Assembly: GCA_009746045.1 (NCBI GenBank)
Contig: RPFO01000080.1
Span: 9,605,613 to 9,669,612 of the forward strand
From: Mesostigma viride
Taxonomy: Eukaryota > Streptophyta > Mesostigmatophyceae > Mesostigmatales > Mesostigmataceae
Length of the DNA stretch: 64,000 nucleotides
Direction of reading: 5' to 3'
Positions 22,001 through 33,546 of the stretch are shown here, piece after piece. The notes beneath the pieces were generated by a model, which was not told the DNA's origin, ran no database searches, and worked only from the letters and a program-made list of their open reading frames with translations. The position numbers and the translations under genes are program-made. How positions within the stretch are numbered: position 1 is the first letter of the stretch; each line of letters begins with the position of its first letter.

Positions 22001-25000
22001 TCCATCCCATCCATCCCATCCATCCCATCCATCCCATCCATCCCATCCATCCCATCCATCCCATCCATCCCATCCATCCCATCCATCCCATCCATCCCAT
22101 CCATCCCATCCATCCCATCCATCCCATCCATCCCATCCATCCCATCCATCCCATCCATCCCATCCATCCCATCCATCCCATCCATCCCATCCATCCCATC
22201 CATCCCATCCATCCCATCCATCCCATCCATCCCATCCATCCCATCCATCCCATCCATCCCATCCATCCCATCCATCCCATCCATCCCATCCATCCCATCC
22301 ATCCCATCCATCCCATCCATCCCATCCATCCCATCCATCCCATCCATCCCATCCATCCCATCCATCCCATCCATCCCATCCATCCCATCCATCCCATCCA
22401 TCCCATCCATCCCATCCATCCCATCCATCCCATCCATCCATCCCATCCATCCCATCCATCCCATCCATCCCATCCATCCCATCCATCCCATCCATCCCAT
22501 CCATCCCATCCATCCCATCCATCCCATCCATCCCATCCATCCCATCCATCCCATCCATCCCATCCATCCCATCCATCCCATCCATCCCATCCATCCCATC
22601 CATCCCATCCATCCCATCCATCCCATCCATCCCATCCATCCCATCCATCCCATCCATCCCATCCATCCCATCCATCCCATCCATCCCATCCATCCCATCC
22701 ATCCCATCCATCCCATCCATCCCATCCATCCCATCCATCCCATCCATCCCATCCATCCCATCCATCCCATCCATCCCATCCATCCCATCCATCCCATCCA
22801 TCCCATCCATCCCATCCATCCCATCCATCCCATCCATCCCATCCATCCCATCCATCCCATCCATCCCATCCATCCCATCCATCCCATCCATCCCATCCAT
22901 CCCATCCATCCCATCCATCCCATCCATCCCATCCATCCCATCCATCCCATCCATCCCATCCATCCCATCCATCCCATCCATCCCATCCATCCCATCCATC
23001 CCATCCATCCCATCCATCCCATCCATCCCATCCATCCCATCCATCCCATCCATCCCATCCATCCCATCCATCCCATCCATCCCATCCATCCCATCCATCC
23101 CATCCATCCCATCCATCCCATCCATCCCATCCATCCCATCCATCCCATCCATCCCATCCATCCCATCCATCCCATCCATCCCATCCATCCCATCCATCCC
23201 ATCCATCCCATCCATCCCATCCATCCCATCCATCCCATCCATCCCATCCATCCCATCCATCCCATCCATCCCATCCATCCCATCCATCCCATCCATCCCA
23301 TCCATCCCATCCATCCCATCCATCCCATCCATCCCATCCATCCCATCCATCCCATCCATCCCATCCATCCCATCCATCCCATCCATCCCATCCATCCCAT
23401 CCATCCCATCCATCCCATCCATCCCATCCATCCCATCCATCCCATCCATCCCATCCATCCCATCCATCCCATCCATCCCATCCATCCCATCCATCCCATC
23501 CATCCCATCCATCCCATCCATCCCATCCATCCCATCCATCCCATCCATCCCATCCATCCCATCCATCCCATCCATCCCATCCATCCCATCCATCCCATCC
23601 ATCCCATCCATCCCATCCATCCCATCCATCCCATCCATCCCATCCATCCCATCCATCCCATCCATCCCATCCATCCCATCCATCCCATCCATCCCATCCA
23701 TCCCATCCATCCCATCCATCCCATCCATCCCATCCATCCCATCCATCCCATCCATCCCATCCATCCCATCCATCCCATCCATCCCATCCATCCCATCCAT
23801 CCCATCCATCCCATCCATCCCATCCATCCCATCCATCCCATCCATCCCATCCATCCCATCCATCCCATCCATCCCATCCATCCCATCCATCCCATCCATC
23901 CCATCCATCCCATCCATCCCATCCATCCCATCCATCCCATCCATCCCATCCATCCCATCCATCCCATCCATCCCATCCATCCCATCCATCCCATCCATCC
24001 CATCCATCCCATCCATCCCATCCATCCCATCCATCCCATCCATCCCATCCATCCCATCCATCCCATCCATCCCATCCATCCCATCCATCCCATCCATCCC
24101 ATCCATCCCATCCATCCCATCCATCCCATCCATCCCATCCATCCCATCCATCCCATCCATCCCATCCATCCCATCCATCCCATCCATCCCATCCATCCCC
24201 ATCCATCCCATCCATCCCATCCATCCCATCCATCCCATCCATCCCATCCATCCCATCCATCCCATCCATCCCATCCATCCCATCCATCCCATCCATCCCA
24301 TCCATCCCATCCATCCCATCCATCCCATCCATCCCATCCATCCCATCCATCCCATCCATCCATCCCATCCATCCATCCATCCATCCCATCCATCCCATCC
24401 ATCCCATCCATCCCATCCATCCCATCCATCCCATCCATCCCATCCATCCCATCCATCCCATCCATCCCATCCATCCCATCCATCCCATCCATCCCATCCA
24501 TCCCATCCATCCCATCCATCCCATCCATCCCATCCATCCCATCCATCCCATCCATCCCATCCATCCCATCCATCCCATCCATCCCATCCATCCCATCCAT
24601 CCCATCCATCCCATCCATCCATCCATCCATCCCATCCATCCCATCCATCCCATCCATCCCATCCATCCCATCCATCCCATCCATCCCATCCATCCCATCC
24701 ATCCCATCCATCCCATCCATCCCATCCATCCCATCCATCCCATCCATCCCATCCATCCCATCCATCCCATCCATCCCATCCATCCCATCCATCCCATCCA
24801 TCCCATCCATCCCATCCATCCCATCCATCCCATCCATCCCATCCATCCCATCCATCCCATCCATCCCATCCATCCCATCATCCATCCCATCCATCCCATC
24901 CATCCCATCCATCCCATCCATCCCATCCATCCCATCCATCCCATCCATCCCATCCATCCCATCCATCCATCCCATCCATCCCATCCATCCCATCCATCCC

Positions 25001-28000
25001 ATCCATCCCATCCATCCCATCCATCCCATCCATCCCATCCATCCCATCCATCCCATCCATCCCATCCATCCCATCCATCCCATCCATCCCATCCATCCCA
25101 TCCATCCCATCCATCCCATCCATCCCATCCATCCCATCCATCCCATCCATCCCATCCATCCCATCCATCCCATCCATGATGACGTCCCACTTGATAGTCA
25201 CAAAGATGTTGGTAAATCCCTATGTCGGACACCCCACGTGCTGTCGATAGCATGCCTCACCCAGAGCCTTTGGACTCGGACACCTATCCCAGCATGCTTG
25301 CCCCAGACCCCTATCCCAGCATGGCTGCCCCGGACCCCTACACCAGCATGGTTGCCCCGGACCCCTACACCAGCATGGTTGCCCCGGATCCGCGCCCTGC
25401 AATACCTGGCCCCAAGTCTCACTCTTATATCACCCGGATTCACTCTGACACTGCTGCCATTCCTCCACTCTGACACTGCTGATTTTCCTCTACTCTGATA
25501 CTGATGCTATTCCTCTACGCTGATACTAATTGTATTCCTCTACTCCGATACTGCTGCTATTCCTCTACTCCATACTGCTGCTATTCCTCTACTCTGACAC
25601 TGCTGCTATTCCTCTTCTCCGATACTGCTGCTATTCCTGTACTCTGACACTGCTGCTATTCCTCTACTCTGGTACTGCTGCTATTCCTCTACTCTGACAC
25701 TCCTGCTGTTCCTCTACTCTGGTATTGCTGCTATTCCTCTATTCTGGTACTGCTGCTATTCCTCTACTCTGGTACTGCTGCTATTCCTCTACTCTGGTAC
25801 TGCTGCTATTCCTCTACTCTGACACTCCTGCTGTTCCTCTGCTCTGGTACTGCTGCTATTCCTCTACTCTGACACTCCTAGTATCCTTGGATTGCGTCCG
25901 TGCTCCCTACCCCCTTACTCACCCCCAGCGGCTCCGTGGTAGGCCCATCAAGCGATTCCCGCATGGCGCGCGGCCCAAGAACACAAACGTGGACCAGGCC
26001 GGAGGGAGAGGGCAGGTGCGTGCGCTAGCGTTAGTATCAAACGGCGTTTTGTGCATCCGTGGGACCAGGCATGGGGCTTGGTGGGTAGATACCAGGCGCG
26101 TGTGCTCGTGGTGTGTTCCCAATGTGTTATTTACGTCCGTTGGACCCAGCAGCCCCCCCCCAAAAGAGAGTCCAGTCGCATGCACAGGCGGGGGCGCATG
26201 TTTCAGAAAAGAGAAATAGAAATGTGTTGGTACCACCGACGTGACCTGGTGGAACAGACATGACATGATAAGGCGGAACCAACATGACATGATAAGGCGG
26301 AATAGGCATGATGGCAAAACATACATGAGGTCCTTCCCTCTGAGCTCTAGGCAAAGCTTGTTCGTGTGCAGATTCCATAGGCAACTTGTGGCAAATGTAA
26401 TCAGGCCGCGTGCGCTCGTGTAACTCTATCCATTGGAGCGTATCCTCTTTGTAGATCCGTGCACACTGTCCTAAGCACTAGACTACGGTACCACTATGAC
26501 CTACAGTGCCACTATACATTAGAACGTGTCATCTTAATAGAACCGTGCAGACACTAGACCCGCTTCGAGGGACCCTCTAGGGACCCTCTGCACACAATAG
26601 ACCCTCCTCGATGGGCACTAGTGCGGGGCTCTGCGGGGCCGCCTACGTACGCGAATATGCACGGGCAGGCACACGCTGCGAATAGCACACGCTGCATATT
26701 TGCTAGGCAACCCCTTGCCAGGCAACACCTTTGAAAGAGGGGCTGGCTTGCGACTAGGCTGCATGTGCATGCCCGTGCGCGTACCTATGCGGGTGCTAGG
26801 CCTGTCACCCTACACTACTCTGGACGGTAAAGTGAAGATTACAAACTCTGGACCCCAGACCGAAGACTCTTAACCACTGGACCGTAGAGGTGACCTCGTT
26901 CCATGCAGCTGGCCTGCCTGTCTGCGGGCCGGTGCACATGCCCACTCTTATAGGGCGTGTTTGATTGACTTGAAATTCACTAAGGATGCCCCAAGGCATC
27001 CAAGAGGCCGTGGTCTCAAACTGTTAGGTTTATACAAATGAAGGTTCACAAATTAACTAGGTTAACAAAGTAACGTTCACAAATTAACTAGGTTAACAAA
27101 TTAACTAAAAGGTTCACAAATTAACTAGTTTTACAAATTAATGCACATGTTTGCAGCTGGGTCTGCTTGGCCGTGCATGCTGCCTTGCGTGCCTTTGTGG
27201 TCCATACACAAGACCAGGTACCCTTGTAGCACTGATAGAAGTCTGCCTCCAGTTGTCCTCCCTGACATACTTCTTATTTGTTTGTTCCCCTGTTTTCCGT
27301 TTTCTATTTGTCACAGCAGTGCCGGGTCCACCGGCGATGTTCGGTCAGGACCGCAGCTAAGGTAAGGCATGACATAGAGTACAAGGCGCTTAAGCTATTC
27401 GTGGCTAGTACTACCGTACATACTATCTACATAATAGTAACTCCTTGCTATTCCTACTGTACATACTGTTGACGTGTATGCGGCGCTAAGACCCGGTAAG
27501 GTTGGGGCAGGTTGCCAAGGGCGTGTCGGGGCAGCAGACTTGACGCTGGTAACTACTGACAACTGGCACCGAAGAGCATCCGGCTGGACCTGTGCACACA
27601 ACGTTGTCATGTGTACAGTGTCTCTATCGTGGTTCTAATGCCTGTGTTCATGCGATTCGCAAGGTACTCCACATTCCTACTTGCAGTTCTAAGAATTGCC
27701 AACTAGTGTTTCGTATCTGCTGTATCTGTAACTTAATGATTTCCGTTTACCTACACATTGTATCGCCTACGATCTCTGTCCCTTTTCTCGCGCCTGTGCG
27801 CGCGGCTTCTCTCCCCCACGTGCGTGTGCAAGCAGCCACTCGGCGTCGGTGGGCCAGGGTTTCGGCACCGCAGGTCTGGGCCTGGGCCACTTGCGGCGAC
27901 CCGGCCTTGGTGCGGAGCCGTTGTCACAAGAGGTATGGGGAGCACTGGCACTAGAGGGGTGGGAGGTATGAGGAGCACCATCACTACTCACTCATCACTT

Positions 28001-30626
28001 CTCACTCATCAGTACTCACTCATCACTTCTCACTCATCACTACTCACTCATCACTTCTCACTCATCACTACTCACTCATCACCACTCACTCATCACCACT
28101 CACTCATCACCACTCACTCATCACCACTCACTCATCACTTCTCACTCATCACCACTCACTCATCACCACTCACTCATCACTACTCACTCATCACCACTCA
28201 CTCATCACTTCTCACTCATCACGTCTCACTCATCACCACTCACTCATCACTACTCACTCATCACCACTCACTCATCAGTACTCACTCATCACCACTCACT
28301 CATCACTTCTCACTCATCACCACTCACTCATCACTTCTCACTCATCACTTCTCACTCATCACCACTCACTCATCACTACTCACTCATCACTACTCACTCA
28401 TCACTACTCACTCATCACCACTCACTCACCACCACTCATCACCACTCACTCATCACCACTCACTCATCACGTCTCACTCATCACCACTCACTCATCACTT
28501 CTCACTCATCACGTCTCACTCATCACCACTCACTCATCACTACTCACTCATCGCCACTCACTCATCACTTCTCACTCATCACCACTCACTCATCAGTACT
28601 CACTCATCACCACTCACTCATCACTACTCACTCATCACCACTCACTCATTACGTCTCACTCATCACCACTCACTCATCACTACTCACTCATCACCACTCA
28701 CTCATCACTTCTCACTCATCACGTCTCACTCATCATGTCTCACTCTTGGGGATGAGGTCAGGTATCCAGTCATCACGACCCATGTCATTCGCAACTGTCG
28801 TCATTTGTCTCGTCATAGTATCAGGCTCGGCCCTGATGGCCCGATGGACCATCTCAGGTTGTCACTGGCAAGTGCAAGCTTCAACAAGCACAAAATGCAT
28901 GGCGAAAGGCTATCTCAGAACCATATCGAGCAAGTGCACAACGGACGACAGGTCTCTAGTCGTCATCATCCCGCCCTTGCTCGCTATCTCTCTCTAGTCG
29001 TCATCATCCCACCCTTGCTCGCTATCTCTCTCTAGTCGTCATCATCCCACCCTTGCTTGCTATTTGTCTCGATCCTGGCCTACCTCCACCGCTATCTCGG
29101 TGGACTGGTTTAAAGCCACCTTGTCTCAGGGACTTGTATAAAGCCATCTCGTCTTAAGGGTACAGTGGCACCAACTAGTTCCACATATGTGTGTGAGCCT
29201 GAAGCAAGCTGGCCATTTTTCCCTCCCTCCAACAAAGTTCCTCTTGTAACGCCAACACTATCCCCGCCACCAATGCCACTCCACTCTGCCCGAAGCCGGC
29301 TAGGACTACCAAACTCCACTGAGCACGAACACCAACGACGATGACACCAACTCTGCCCAACTACCGACGACGACAAGGGCAAGGATGATTCCACCTGCGG
29401 TTCCCGCAACGACAATACCATTCCGACACAAACAGCAATACCCACAAGAATACCATCACCAACATGGAACGACGTCAGCGCCCATTATGACTCCATCACC
29501 AATGCGAGCGAGTCTGTACACGTGGGAGCTCTGTTTTTGGGGCTGGTGCTCCCGCTCACGCATTTTCTAACAATAAATATATTGTTAGAATTTTTTTCGT
29601 CATTCAGGTATCTTCTTCTGATGATACGATTCCTCTTTGCTTTCCCCATGACAATGGTAACAAACGCCAACGCCCGACAACAACGCCACAGTCGGACGAC
29701 TCAACATACAAGTCCACCATGCAATCGGCGCCGGCCATGCGAGAGTCATCGATGCAGTCCGCGCCGACCATGATAGGGCCAGGGGGCGGTGATGATGACG
29801 AGGTCCGGCCATGGCTGCTGCCGGACGAGGAGGTGAGGGAAGGGGTGTGGGGTAAATGGTGATGCTGCATTGTTGCGGTTGTTTTATTGAGGTATTGTTT
29901 ATAGTTTTTAAAATCAAAGAATAGGACTGGCCGTGATTGCTGCAGGTTGAGGAGGTGAGCGAAGGGGGTGAGGAAGTTTGTAATGCTGCGTTGATCCAGA
30001 GTAACGTTTCCTTTCTAGAGTAACGTAGTCTTTGTTACAGGTATCAACATGTTAAAATGAGACCGGCTGTGGCTGCTTCCAGGTGGGGGGAGGGGGGGGG
30101 GCTTGCCTCGTTCTTATCAATACCCTATTGCTCCCTTGTCGGCACAACGTCCTGTTCGCACCTAGACACCGTCAGCATCCCTGATCAGTCATGAACATCC
30201 CCGATCATCCCGTCCCTTTTCAATCCTAGTCATCTCCATTCATCCCTGACCGTTGCTATTCACCCCCACCTAACGTTATTACGCTCCCCCATTCGTCCTT
30301 CTTCGTCCCTATTCGTGCCTCCTAATCCCTATCCGCAGTCGGTCTTCCCCAACGCGCGTGAGCACAACCTGGCGGATACGGAGCGGCTGTACAAGAAGCA
30401 CCTGTCCTCCGGGGAGCGCAAGGCGCTCAAGCAGGCCGAGAAGGGCAAGGAGTACCACACGTTCCAGAAGGAGGAGAAGAAGCAGGCGCGCCAGGTCGTC
30501 AAGGCCACGGGCATGGTGCCCGTGCCCCCACCCGTCAAGAACGTGAAGAAGCTCGCGAGCAAGGCCTCGTCCATCGCGGCGAGCCAATGGCAGAGCACCC
30601 ATTTCGGGGACGGCCTGGGGCCTTGA
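12826..30626 (+). CDS. Gene 1: ten-exon low-complexity protein, function unknown
   Basis: Rebuilt from splice signals and phase: 12826-13012, 13772-14137, 14866-15791, 16700-18238, 19870-20273, 25929-26015, 27317-27361, 27836-27932, 29608-29832, 30339-30626 (about 4,164 nt, ~1,387 aa). Every junction keeps the frame, including phase-1 and phase-2 joins. In order: a short N-terminus with a hydrophobic segment, Pro/Ser/Thr-rich regions, a Gln/Pro-rich block with a (PQ)n run, a long Ala/Glu/Lys/Gln coiled coil, a Gly/Pro/Trp-rich block, a basic Arg/Gln run, a Gly/Leu exon, and a Lys-rich C-terminal exon ending near QWQSTHFG. I recognise no domain; disorder plus coiled coil suggests a scaffold or RNA-linked protein, which is a guess. 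Exons 3-10 are much better supported than 1-2. Several introns are filled by tandem arrays. Confidence 0.6.
13772..14137 (+). CDS. Gene 1 exon 2 (tentative 5' end)
   Basis: The acceptor cactgcag ends at 13771 and the donor is acg|gtgagt at 14137/14138, a strong match. The frame includes [18 protein letters not shown] and ends [16 protein letters not shown]. Phase 1 in and phase 1 out fits exons 1 and 3. The 3' half is more convincing than the 5' half, which is Thr/Ile-rich. Confidence 0.45.
14866..15791 (+). CDS. Gene 1 exon 3
   Basis: The acceptor is a C-run then tccacag, ending 14865. Pro/Ser/Thr/Ala-rich. A repeated short motif, [11 protein letters not shown] and [11 protein letters not shown], about 50 residues apart, suggests an internal duplication of a peptide motif. 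The end is acidic ([14 protein letters not shown]). The donor is tcg|gtgggt at 15791; an alternative, tct|gtgagc at 15806, keeps the same phase. Confidence 0.6.
16700..18238 (+). CDS. Gene 1 exon 4: Gln/Pro-rich block and long coiled coil
   Basis: 513 codons, phase 0 at both ends (acceptor caccccaccag, donor aag|gtgcga). Early part acidic, then Gln/Met/Pro/Trp-rich; a (CCACAG)n tract at about 17297-17420 encodes repeated Pro-Gln. Near codons 275-430 there is a continuous Ala/Glu/Lys/Gln helix (from [19 protein letters not shown] to [18 protein letters not shown]), a clear coiled coil. The tail is Gly/Pro/Leu/Gln/Trp-rich. This is the best-supported exon. Confidence 0.75.
18479..19560. repeat. 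Two adjacent 66-bp minisatellites in gene 1 intron 4
   Basis: Block 1 (about 18479-18700) has three to four copies of a 66-bp unit around tctatcacgatgcc. Block 2 (about 18701-19559) has 13 copies of an unrelated 66-bp unit around ccaccttgatgtttcag. Because 66 is a multiple of three, both stay open in one frame and give a 384-codon frame (18435-19589) of 22-residue repeats. It lies between phase-matched exons 4 and 5, so I treat it as intron. Confidence 0.85.
19870..20273 (+). CDS. Gene 1 exon 5: basic/Gln block
   Basis: The acceptor is catcaccgcag, ending 19869; the donor is gc|gtaagt, phase 2. It starts [22 protein letters not shown], a basic-Gln run, followed by Pro/Ala/Thr-rich linker, [17 protein letters not shown] and a Val-rich stretch. 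Entry phase 0 matches exon 4. Confidence 0.65.
21210..25178. repeat. 9-bp satellite, about 440 copies of CCATCCCAT, in gene 1 intron 5
   Basis: About 3,965 bp of nearly perfect CCATCCCAT. The plus strand has no G over the whole array. Breaks in register (extra or missing few bases) occur near 21365, 22435, 24193, 24358-24382, 24613-24630, 24877 and 24963, mostly towards the 3' end. Without stop codons it gives giant frames on both strands (up to 1,373 codons), which are artefacts. The unit looks like CATC/CCATC, the same motif family as the LINE tails nearby. Confidence 0.97.
25275..25395. repeat. 27-bp repeat, about four copies
   Basis: Four copies of a 27-bp unit like gacccctacaccagcatggttgccccg. 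In frame it reads DPYTSMVAP repeats within a frame starting at 25222. It could be an extra exon, but no acceptor with the right phase was found. Confidence 0.7.
25437..25885. repeat. 25-bp minisatellite, about 18 copies
   Basis: A degenerate 25-bp unit like tgctgctattcctctactctggtac. It ends about 40 bp before exon 6 and is pyrimidine-rich, so it may extend the acceptor's polypyrimidine context. Confidence 0.85.
25929..26015 (+). CDS. Gene 1 exon 6
   Basis: 87 nt between tactcacccccag and g|gtgcgt. Using phase 2 from exon 5 it reads [19 protein letters not shown] and TWTRPEGEG, and leaves phase 2. Another frame is also open, so phase is the deciding argument. It sits 5.7 kb beyond exon 5, after the 9-bp satellite. 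Confidence 0.5.
26016..27316. other. Gene 1 intron 6
   Basis: Contains a cluster at about 27045-27140 of ttcacaaattaactagg repeats, and short direct repeats such as aacatgacatgataaggcgga at 26260-26300. No gene seen. Confidence 0.5.
27317..27361 (+). CDS. Gene 1 exon 7 (micro-exon)
   Basis: 45 nt between ttgtcacag and g|gtaagg; a second acceptor three bases on (27319) would drop one residue. It reads [15 protein letters not shown] in the phase set by exon 6 and leaves phase 2. Confidence 0.45.
27836..27932 (+). CDS. Gene 1 exon 8: Gly/Leu-rich
   Basis: The acceptor is gcaagcag, ending 27835; the donor is gag|gtatgg. It reads [20 protein letters not shown] then [12 protein letters not shown], phase 2 in and phase 0 out. 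A close relative of its first two thirds lies on the minus strand at 47639-47729. Confidence 0.6.
27975..28745. repeat. 14-bp satellite in gene 1 intron 8
   Basis: About 55 copies of CACTCATCACNNCT, where NN varies (ac, tt, gt). The plus strand is nearly G-free. It gives a false 425-codon frame because three units make 14 codons. Confidence 0.92.
28948..29055. repeat. About 40-bp repeat, three copies
   Basis: Three near-identical copies of ctagtcgtcatcatcccacc followed by cttgctcgctatctctct, in gene 1 intron 8. Confidence 0.8.
29608..29832 (+). CDS. Gene 1 exon 9
   Basis: 75 codons between tttttttcgtcattcag and gag|gtgagg, phase 0 at both ends. It begins [10 protein letters not shown], then [18 protein letters not shown], a repeated [11 protein letters not shown] / MQSAPTM motif, and [17 protein letters not shown]. 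Ser/Asp/Met-rich, no domain recognised. Confidence 0.65.
30339..30626 (+). CDS. Gene 1 exon 10, C-terminus
   Basis: The acceptor ctatccgcag ends at 30338; stop TGA at 30624-30626. 95 residues: [20 protein letters not shown], then [20 protein letters not shown], a Pro/Val linker, and a Lys/Ala/Ser tail ending [15 protein letters not shown]. Highly charged and helical. GC-rich third codon positions. The last exon of gene 2 also ends with a QW....FG motif. Confidence 0.75.
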   Translation, partial: SVFPNAREHNLADTERLYKKHLSSGERKALKQAEKGKEYHTFQKEEKKQARQVVKATGMVPVPPPVKNVKKLASKASSIAASQWQSTHFGDGLGP

Positions 30627-33107
30627 GCGGGGCTTCTTTGGGGGACGGCGCGGGGCTTCCTTGATCCAATCAAGGGTGACCTGACTCCCTACCTGGGACA
30701 GGGGACGACCCGAGGCCTTTCACGTAGGGACAGGGGCCCATACTCGAGGGCCTGACTCTTTCAATGGGACAGACGTTGCGGGGGTGATTGGAAGAATGAG
30801 GGGATAGGGACCTGCTGCTCTAGATAGGCCTGCTGAGTGGGACCTGCTCTAGATAGGGACCTGCTGCTCTAGATAGGGACCTGCTCTAGGGGCGGTCTGT
30901 TTCTGCTGGTCTAGGGAAGGGGCTGATTGGAAATGGCCGGAAGTGTAACAAGCCACGATGTGAAGCCGGTTGAAAGGGATGGGTAAGTCTCGGGGGTGGC
31001 CCGAATGCAATTGTGGGGTGGGGAGAGAGGGACCGGGGGCGGCCTGGCTGAATGGGGAGAAGAGGGCGTGTTGCGGTGAAGGGAGCCTAAACAGGCTGAG
31101 GGAAAGTCACCATGGATTTGGGCCAGTGGGTTCCCTATGGCGGATAAGGGAGCTATGGGCTCTATGATGGAAAATTCAATGTCGAAAAAATGATGTGCCC
31201 CCGGGGGGAGGGGGAGGAATGGTTGCTTCTGGAAAGATTTGGGTGCGGGTGGCAGGCTTGACGTGTGGAATCCTACCCCATTGCGGTGCGGGTGGCAGGC
31301 TTAACGAGTGGAATCCTACCCCACGGGGTAGGAGTCCAGTGCTGTAGCATCCGCCTGGGACTGTTTCTACCTACTGTCATCCCCGAGACGTGGGTACCAA
31401 ATCCAACTCGATGCGTTGTGGACGACTGCTCCGTCTACGTGGTTTCTGCCTACTGGTTCAAACCTGAAGGTCACTGTACCACCTGGAGGTCACTGTACCA
31501 TCCTACGGGCCATGTGGCATCGCTGGGCTTCCTTTGCGGCGCCGGGGCCATTGCCGCCTCGGCCTGGACTTGCTTATCATGGTTTAATGCCACCCAGGCA
31601 TATGTAACAAGACGGGCCATGTGGGCGGGGGGGAGGGGAGCTTGAGGGGGATATGGTGCGACACCCTCAGGAGGCCGTGTGAGGGGCAATTATACGGCGG
31701 CGTCTTAGGGATACGCGTACAAGGCGTACAATGCAGGGTCAGGCCTACGGGGCGATCAAGGGCCTCATATCTGGAGCCTAGCGGAGCCCTAAATCTGGGG
31801 TTCCGTGCCTATGGTTGACATCCGGCGTCCAGGTTTTGGGTTGGAGGCTGCAATCACTGGCATGGGTAGCGACCCGTACAGCCAGGAGGCGGCTGGCCAC
31901 CCCTAAAGCTACATGCTGCTGTCTCGATAGGGTGGCTGCTCAATAATGCGACTGCTGTGTGTTCGACCACAGCGTCGGTGTTTCCATTCCCACGTGCCCG
32001 TGCTGGGCGTTCCTCAGCTCGTGAAAAAGGGATGTCCTGTTGCCCAGAGAATCGGCCGGGGGAAGGGCTGTAAAGAGGGAAGGCTGGAAAAAAGGGAAGG
32101 CTGGAAAAAAAGGAAGGCTGGAAAAAAGGGAAGGCTGGAAAAAAGGGAAGGCTGGAAAAAAGGGGAGGCTGGAAAAAAGGGAAGGCTGGACAAGAGGAGA
32201 GGCAGGTTGCCTTCCCTCTTTCCTGGCTGGGGAAATAAGGGAAACCAGCCTTTCTTTCCGCCTGGTTGTCCAGCCTTGGTCTGGCTGGCTTGTGCTCAGG
32301 GGCGGGCGTCTCAGGGAGCCTGGTTCCCGCAAGGGGGAGGGGAGGCTGATCGGGACGCTTCCCCGTGACAGTTGATATTCAGTGAGACAACGATTATATC
32401 ATATATATATACTACTAGTGTAGTATTATTGTATTATTATATCATGCAGCCAAATACATACCATGGCAGGCATGCATATCCTGTTTGGTATGTCGTCATA
32501 GGCTTGATTCGTTCCTCATGGTAAGATCCTTGCGCTGTCAAGCCTGAGCTTGTTGTCCCACTGAATAGTGTAAATGGCTTGCTTGCCACATCCGGGTAAG
32601 GCTATATGGCAACAGCTGGTAATTTGGGGGGGACAAATAGCATAGTACCACCACCCACCATCCTGCCCGCTGGCGCTTTGCCCCTTGCCAGTGGCCTGCA
32701 TTGTCTGAACTGTGGTTGTTACCACTGTCAAGAAAATCCATCGGAATCTCTTGGGGGCACCGGTGCGCAGCGGGCGTGGGATGAAGGTAGCCTGTAAAAA
32801 AAGTAGACCATAAAAACGCGCCCTGTAGCTTTTGGAGGCCTGTGTGGACTTGTGCCCGCAGACTGGCTGCGGCCATCAGCTAGACCTCTAGCCTCTCACG
32901 GTGCAGCGATATCTGGTTTTGCATTGTTAAGGTCAAGAGCAGTATCAAGGAGACAACAGTATCAAGGAGACAACCAGTAGTATGGACATATTTTTGTCCT
33001 TGATATTTTTGTCATAGTAACAGGTTGTGAAAGGTACATTGCAATATTAATAAATTGTTTTTCCTAATTAGAGCAGCATAGTACTCCGTGGCATGCCCAT
33101 GCATGTG
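30627..33107. other. Intergenic region after gene 1
   Basis: No convincing gene. It holds short tandem repeats: ctgctctagataggga near 30810-30895, a ~50-bp duplication (gtgcgggtggcaggctt) at 31241-31320, and a 16-17-bp array (ggaaggctggaaaaaag, about eight copies) at 32075-32195. AT-rich near 32380-32450. Confidence 0.5.
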
Positions 33108-33520
33108 GCTTAGCCTAGCATGTACGTGGCCCACGCGCATATGCGCCCATAATGGCCCCCATGGATGATGCCTTCAACATTTAGCCACGCTATGTCTATA
33201 ATGGGACCCCCATGGGTGTTGCATTAAGAATTTAGCCATGCTATGCCTATGCAGAGAGATACTCTCTGTTGAGAAGCGATGCCCTCGCCCTTGTATAGCC
33301 ATGATGATCTTCCCCCACATGGCATGCTCCCCCTTAGCTGGGCATAGCGTGATAGACCGTGAGGGTGCGGGTGCCCTGGTGCACCTAGAGCAAGGGTAGC
33401 TTACATTCCCACCCTTGCATGAAGTAGCCTAGGATGTATTAAAAGCCATATGCCCCTTCTCAGGGATATGTGCTACATTGCCTCCCAACGGAGTGATGTT
33501 CCTAATTAATTAATTAATTG
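33108..33520 (+). mobile_element. 3' fragment of the ORF1-only element
   Basis: It matches the 3' UTR found at about 35210-35560, including ccttagctgggc, ggtgcacctagagcaag, and the hairpin ctcccaacggag followed by a TTAA tail. A near-repeat (atgcccatgca at 33097, atgcccgtgca at 33521) may be the target duplication. 5'-truncated. Confidence 0.6.
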
Positions 33521-33546
33521 ATGCCCGTGCACGTGCCCATGCACAT

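Noticed and set aside
21132-25253. Giant frames (1,139-1,373 codons) of WDG, MGW, PSI and PIH repeats on both strands
   Set aside because: All come from the stop-free 9-bp satellite; they exist in several frames at once and have no independent coding signal.
27758-29035. A 425-codon plus-strand protein of THSSPLTHH repeats
   Set aside because: It runs through exon 8 in a wrong frame and then through the 14-bp satellite.
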